Assembly: GCA_964405975.1 (NCBI GenBank)
Contig: CAYOPW010000090.1
Coordinates: forward strand, 1-5,712
Origin: Hyphomicrobium_A sp964405975
GTDB lineage: Bacteria > Pseudomonadota > Alphaproteobacteria > Rhizobiales > Hyphomicrobiaceae
Length of the DNA: 5,712 nucleotides
Direction: 5' to 3'
Shown here in pieces: positions 5,219-5,712 of this stretch (position 1 is the stretch's first letter; every line of letters starts with the position of its first letter). A program made the position numbers and the translations under genes. The notes under the pieces are model-generated. The model was not told the DNA's origin. It worked only from the letters and a program-made list of their open reading frames with translations, and searched no databases.

Positions 5219-5712
5219 ATGAACAACTCGCTGGATCACGACATGATCGAGGCCACCCGTCTGACCCAAGCCGGCCGTCTCAGCGAGGCAACCGCACTCC
5301 TACAAAAGTTGCTACGAGGACAACGCTTTCCCAGCACCAAGCCCCGTGGGAGAGACACTTCGCGTGCAGCCATCGCGCTTCCGGCGCCAATAATCGACGC
5401 GGTGGCTGAGACCGAAGACGTCGCGGATGTGGAGGCTTTTTCGGCAAACGAGCCACCGAGTGGCACCGATGGTATCCAAACAGACGCCGGGCTGCATCTG
5501 GCGGGGCCTTTGCGCGGCATGCTCGATCGCTTCAGCCTGCGGGGGTCCGCGCACGCATCGCGCGGATTGCGCAAGCGCTCGCCGCCGCTCCCGTCCGATA
5601 TCGTGCCGGCTGGCGGTCAGTTCGTCGCCAAATCTTACAGCAACGAAGCGGGAAGCAGGGCTTACAAGCTTTACATTCCGAGCCGTTATCATGGAGAGCC
5701 GCGACCCCTGAT
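5219..5712 (+). CDS. PHB depolymerase-family esterase, 5' part only
   Basis: The frame is open to the window edge and gives 164 residues of an N-terminal portion. The start MNNSLDHDMIEATRLTQAG followed by RLSEATALLQKLLRG is the typical N-terminal helix pair of the PHB-depolymerase-family (LpqC/esterase) alpha/beta hydrolases of rhizobia. After a low-complexity linker (about residues 35-90) comes the first strand region of the hydrolase, SNEAGSRAYKLYIPSRYHGEPRPL, which in this family leads directly into VMLHGC with the oxyanion site. The catalytic GxSxG serine, Asp and His lie beyond the window and cannot be checked. No signal peptide is present, so the enzyme is probably cytosolic despite the name. 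Substrates may be short-chain polyhydroxyalkanoate or other esters. It follows the RHH regulator on the same strand. Confidence 0.85.
   Translation, partial: MNNSLDHDMIEATRLTQAGRLSEATALLQKLLRGQRFPSTKPRGRDTSRAAIALPAPIIDAVAETEDVADVEAFSANEPPSGTDGIQTDAGLHLAGPLRGMLDRFSLRGSAHASRGLRKRSPPLPSDIVPAGGQFVAKSYSNEAGSRAYKLYIPSRYHGEPRPL

Noticed and set aside
1..5712. CRISPR array, tRNA, rRNA or insertion sequence
   Set aside because: No regularly spaced repeats, cloverleaf sequence, rRNA signature, transposase motif or terminal inverted repeats with target duplications were seen.

Overview
The window most likely comes from an alphaproteobacterium of the Hyphomicrobiales (rhizobia/Bradyrhizobium-like). I infer this from the style of the SufB protein, from a PHB-depolymerase-type esterase preceded by a ribbon-helix-helix regulator, and from small hypothetical proteins that I recall only loosely from rhizobial genomes. 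Protein-coding density is low, several frames are broken, and a sufB stands without its usual operon partners. This resembles an accessory or symbiosis-island-like region more than core chromosome, but no nif, nod, transposase or integrase gene is visible to prove it.

Layout. Positions 1-675 hold no convincing large gene, only a 44-codon small ORF with a strong Shine-Dalgarno (265-399) and a short ABC-ATPase-like stretch (411-533). sufB follows at 676-2145 (+) and is complete. On the minus strand lies a secreted pentapeptide-repeat protein (2382-3019) split by a one-base frameshift in an A4 run. A divergent intergenic region with a 25-bp tandem repeat (3062-3111) separates it from a complete bacterial ferritin gene (3244-3741, +). 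Next come two small minus-strand genes of unknown function (4306-4488, probably frame-broken and originally reaching 4200; then 3921-4184, intact). On the plus strand, a ribbon-helix-helix regulator (4662-5081) has a palindromic operator-like element directly upstream. It is followed by the 5' part of a PHB-depolymerase-family esterase (5219 to the window edge).

How the genes may work together. SufB (Fe-S cluster scaffold) and ferritin (iron storage) both handle iron, although they are about 1.1 kb apart and separated by an opposite-strand gene. The regulator and the esterase are adjacent, co-oriented and probably linked to polyhydroxyalkanoate or short-chain ester metabolism. I found no clearly new multi-gene system. 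The most useful leads are the frameshifted pentapeptide gene, the phased GATGGT operator array, the solitary sufB and the repeats upstream of the ferritin gene.
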